Source: Sphingomonas azotifigens NBRC 15497
GTDB lineage: Bacteria; Pseudomonadota; Alphaproteobacteria; Sphingomonadales; Sphingomonadaceae
Assembly (NCBI RefSeq): GCF_002091475.1
Contig: NZ_BCTR01000001.1
Location: forward strand, 62,001 to 126,000
Direction of reading: 5' to 3'
Length of the DNA: 64,000 nucleotides
Shown piece after piece: positions 63,487-64,000 of the stretch (positions are counted from its first letter, which is position 1; each line of letters opens with the position of its first letter). A program made the translations under genes and the position numbers. Under the pieces are notes generated by a model. That model was not told the DNA's origin. It worked only from the letters and a program-made list of their open reading frames with translations, and did not search any database.

Positions 63487-64000
63487 ATGCAGGAGCAACT
63501 CTGCCCCTTGCGCGATCTTGTCGCGCGCCACGCTCGCGGGGACCGGACCGAGAGCGCCATTGCCGGCCTGACATTGCTGCGTGCGACCGAGCCGAGCCCG
63601 GCCGCGTCGGGCGTCCTTGAGCCGCGTTTGTGCATCGTCTTGCAGGGCGCGAAGCAGGTGACGATCAATGGCGAGACCTATCGCTACGATCCCGCCAGCT
63701 ATTTCGTCGCCAGTGTCGCCGTTCCCGCCAGCGGCTGCGTCAGCGACGCGAGTGCAGATGCGCCCTATCTGGCGGTGAGCGTGGCGGTCGACCGCGCCGC
63801 CATCGGTGCGCTGCTGGACGAATTGCCGGACCAATTGCCCGCCTCGCCGCGCGGCTTCGCAGTGAACACCGTCACCGCGCCGTTGTTGGGTGCATTGCGC
63901 GGGCTGCTGGAACTGCTCGACATGCCGCAGGATATTCCCGTCCTCGGACAGGCCCGGCATCGCGAACTGCTGTATCGACTGCTCCAGAACGACGACGGAC
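63487..64000 (+). CDS. AraC-family regulator, N-terminal part
   Basis: The first 171 residues are in the window; the frame is open to the end. The AraC_N-type domain is recognisable by L-E-P-R-L-C-I-V-L-Q-G-A-K-Q-V, D-P-A-S-Y-F-V-A-S-V and H-R-E-L-L-Y-R-L-L. These correspond closely to the same blocks in the AraC gene at 16195-17190. The DNA-binding domain lies beyond the window. Divergent from the SDR gene at 63348. Confidence 0.9.
   Translation, partial: MQEQLCPLRDLVARHARGDRTESAIAGLTLLRATEPSPAASGVLEPRLCIVLQGAKQVTINGETYRYDPASYFVASVAVPASGCVSDASADAPYLAVSVAVDRAAIGALLDELPDQLPASPRGFAVNTVTAPLLGALRGLLELLDMPQDIPVLGQARHRELLYRLLQNDDG

Noticed and set aside
1..64000. tRNA, rRNA, CRISPR arrays, intact insertion sequences or prophage
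   Set aside because: No cloverleaf with anticodon, regularly spaced repeats, complete transposase or phage structural genes were seen.

Overview
The window reads as a chromosomal stretch of a GC-rich alphaproteobacterium, most likely Sphingomonas or a close relative. The evidence is several TonB-dependent receptors (one in a FecI/FecR/STN module), a PEP-CTERM protein of the W-A-M-M-L-x-G-F-G type, sphingan-style export genes, dense ATGA/GTGA-coupled operons and very GC-rich third codon positions. This is an inference; no rRNA or tRNA gene is present.

Region 1 (1-16173) looks like a locus for degrading arabinosylated hydroxyproline-rich glycoproteins (plant extensins) and catabolising hydroxyproline. 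It holds the end of a 4-hydroxyproline epimerase-type enzyme, an amino-acid permease, a GntR regulator, a DadA-like D-amino/imino-acid oxidoreductase, an M24 Xaa-Pro peptidase and a small membrane protein. These are followed by a secreted DUF5695 protein with an S9 prolyl peptidase (minus strand). Divergent from that pair is a tightly coupled operon of a GH127-type beta-L-arabinofuranosidase, an Ldh2-type reductase and a DUF885 zinc peptidase. GTATAC-centred palindromes lie in the key promoter regions.

Region 2 (16195-22551) carries small regulator/enzyme pairs: AraC-SDR, SDR-ArsR, PdxI-like aldo/keto reductase-LysR, and an AlkX/YcaQ-type DNA glycosylase. A transposase scar follows.

Region 3 (22845-37325) is a surface-polysaccharide cluster. 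A minus-strand run of ten genes, nearly all with ATGA overlaps, encodes an HpaI-like aldolase, an IMPase-like phosphatase, a Wza-type exporter, a KpsE/Wzz-type protein, GT2, GT87, an epimerase/dehydratase, a YerE-like ThDP enzyme, GtrA and a methyltransferase. It converges on rfbF-rfbG (CDP-glucose pathway); a GT39-like gene diverges from rfbF. Two genes are broken: rfbF has an in-frame amber codon near its end, and the methyltransferase has a frameshift.

Region 4 (37442-42111) has an M23 peptidase and a FecI-FecR-TonB receptor module. Region 5 (42230-49050) pairs DUF2891, DUF979, DUF969 and a MarR regulator with a divergent single-chain 5-oxoprolinase, suggesting pyroglutamate uptake and use. 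Region 6 (49051-50104) is a graveyard of an IS3 remnant, a TonB-receptor tail and two alphaproteobacterial-type hairpin repeats.

Region 7 (50105-64000) holds a LysR/class A beta-lactamase pair (SDG motif), a haemin-type receptor with a DUF6607 partner, and a cobalamin riboswitch driving a BtuB-like receptor and a PepSY protein. It ends with a PEP-CTERM protein, a DUF4892-like secreted protein, an MBL-fold pseudogene and a second AraC/SDR pair, cut by the window end.
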